From NCBI GenBank assembly GCA_017999435.1, contig JAGNLV010000002.1:248001-312000 (forward strand): a stretch of 64,000 nt of DNA, given 5' to 3'. The translations under genes and the position numbers were made by a program. A model generated the notes under the pieces. The model had not been told where the DNA came from. It ran no database searches and was given only the letters and a program-made list of their open reading frames with translations. This stretch comes from Candidatus Zixiibacteriota bacterium (GTDB lineage: Bacteria > Zixibacteria > MSB-5A5 > GN15 > FEB-12). Each line of letters begins with the position of its first letter. Within the stretch, counting starts at the first letter, position 1. Of this stretch, positions 63,555 through 64,000 are shown piece by piece.

Positions 63555-64000
63555 GCCGTCGTCCCGGTTTTCAGTTTCCGCACAGCGATCCGGCTCGGTT
63601 CGCCGTTGATGTTCCACTCGGTACCCTCCGCCGGGTGCCCGTCGACCGTGAACTCGAGTTCCTCGGCGAGCGTCTCGCGCCGGATGAACTCGCCGAACCG
63701 CCGGACCGCTTCCGCCAGGCGCGTCGTCGACGCCACCCGGACGGCGATCCGGTCGGTTACTTCAAACCCCGAGGACTTGCGCATGTTCTGGATCTTGTTG
63801 ACGAGTTCGCGCGCGAACCCCTCGGCGATCAGATCCTCCGTCAGCTCGGTGGCCAGCGCCACCGTCGTCCCCCCCTCGCTTTCGACCGCCCATCCGGCCT
63901 CCTCGCTCCGGATCACCTCGACCTCCTCCGCGCCCAGTTCGACCCGCCGCCCCTCGATCGCCAGCTCGATCCTGCCGGTCTCGGCCAGCCGCCGGACGTC
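63551..64000 (-). CDS. ileS: Isoleucyl-tRNA synthetase (IleS), C-terminal part only
   Basis: The frame runs in from the right edge and ends at 63551, giving about 149 residues of the C-terminus. The segment EGFARELVNKIQNMRKSSGF followed by EVTDRIAVRV is characteristic of the C-terminal region of the eukaryote-like (type II/B) IleRS, which lacks the zinc-finger tail of the E. coli type and is often less sensitive to mupirocin. The catalytic domains lie outside the window. It heads the ileS-dksA-lspA unit. Confidence 0.91.
   Translation of the reverse strand, partial: DVRRLAETGRIELAIEGRRVELGAEEVEVIRSEEAGWAVESEGGTTVALATELTEDLIAEGFARELVNKIQNMRKSSGFEVTDRIAVRVASTTRLAEAVRRFGEFIRRETLAEELEFTVDGHPAEGTEWNINGEPSRIAVRKLKTGTTA

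Overview
The window is a 64 kb piece of a GC-rich bacterial chromosome around the replication origin. It holds about 41 convincing protein genes (two of them cut by the window edges), no tRNA or rRNA gene and no CRISPR array that I can see. Several features fit a didermal bacterium from the FCB side of the tree, for example Zixibacteria or a neighbouring candidate phylum: two secreted proteins end in a FlgD-like/type-IX-like sorting domain (the YPNPFNP type), two carry dockerin-like repeats, and there is a DUF5916 outer-membrane-type protein, a PEP-CTERM protein and a class I archaeal-type aldolase. The phylum assignment is inference, because no ribosomal marker lies in the window.

Layout. 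1-8819 (minus) is a compact operon with the whole classical menaquinone pathway in the order menG-F-D-H-B-A-C-E, running off the left edge inside menE. 8959-12829 (plus) carries an aldo/keto reductase, a histone-deacetylase-fold amidohydrolase, archease and the RNA ligase RtcB. 12920-23000 (minus) holds a secreted subtilase with two PKD domains, inorganic pyrophosphatase, an M3 oligopeptidase, a secreted M28 peptidase with a dockerin, and a POT-family peptide transporter, so it is a peptide-use neighbourhood. 23130-23943 (plus) has an Smr-domain and a DinB-like protein. 24060-32825 (minus) is one 2,921-residue secreted protein made of 24 cysteine-bearing Ig/cadherin-like repeats. About 870 bases upstream of it have no gene but contain stable hairpins and may encode a structured RNA.

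33698-39944 (minus) holds an M48 membrane protease, fructose-bisphosphate aldolase, a PhzF-like isomerase, a DUF5916 protein and a STAS antagonist. 40533-42688 (minus) is a recA unit in which an HNH nuclease and an unrecognised 85-residue protein follow recA closely, behind a promoter with an SOS-box-like sequence. 43273-56959 (plus) has a PEP-CTERM protein, dnaE, two exported thioredoxin-fold proteins, the decayed C-terminal end of a surface protein, yggS, divIVA, a purine nucleoside phosphorylase, a secreted S12 serine hydrolase and a second M3 oligopeptidase. 57209-62191 (minus) is dnaA-dnaN-recF plus an orphan sugar-type ABC ATPase; DnaA-box-like sequences flank dnaA on both sides and mark a probable bipartite oriC. 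62651-64000 (minus) is ileS-dksA/traR-lspA with overlapping ends.

The most interesting items are the recA-HNH-85 aa unit, the giant repeat protein with its higher-order duplication and a paired cysteine loss, and the hairpin-rich interval upstream of the giant gene. All functional calls rest on motifs I could read; no database search was possible.
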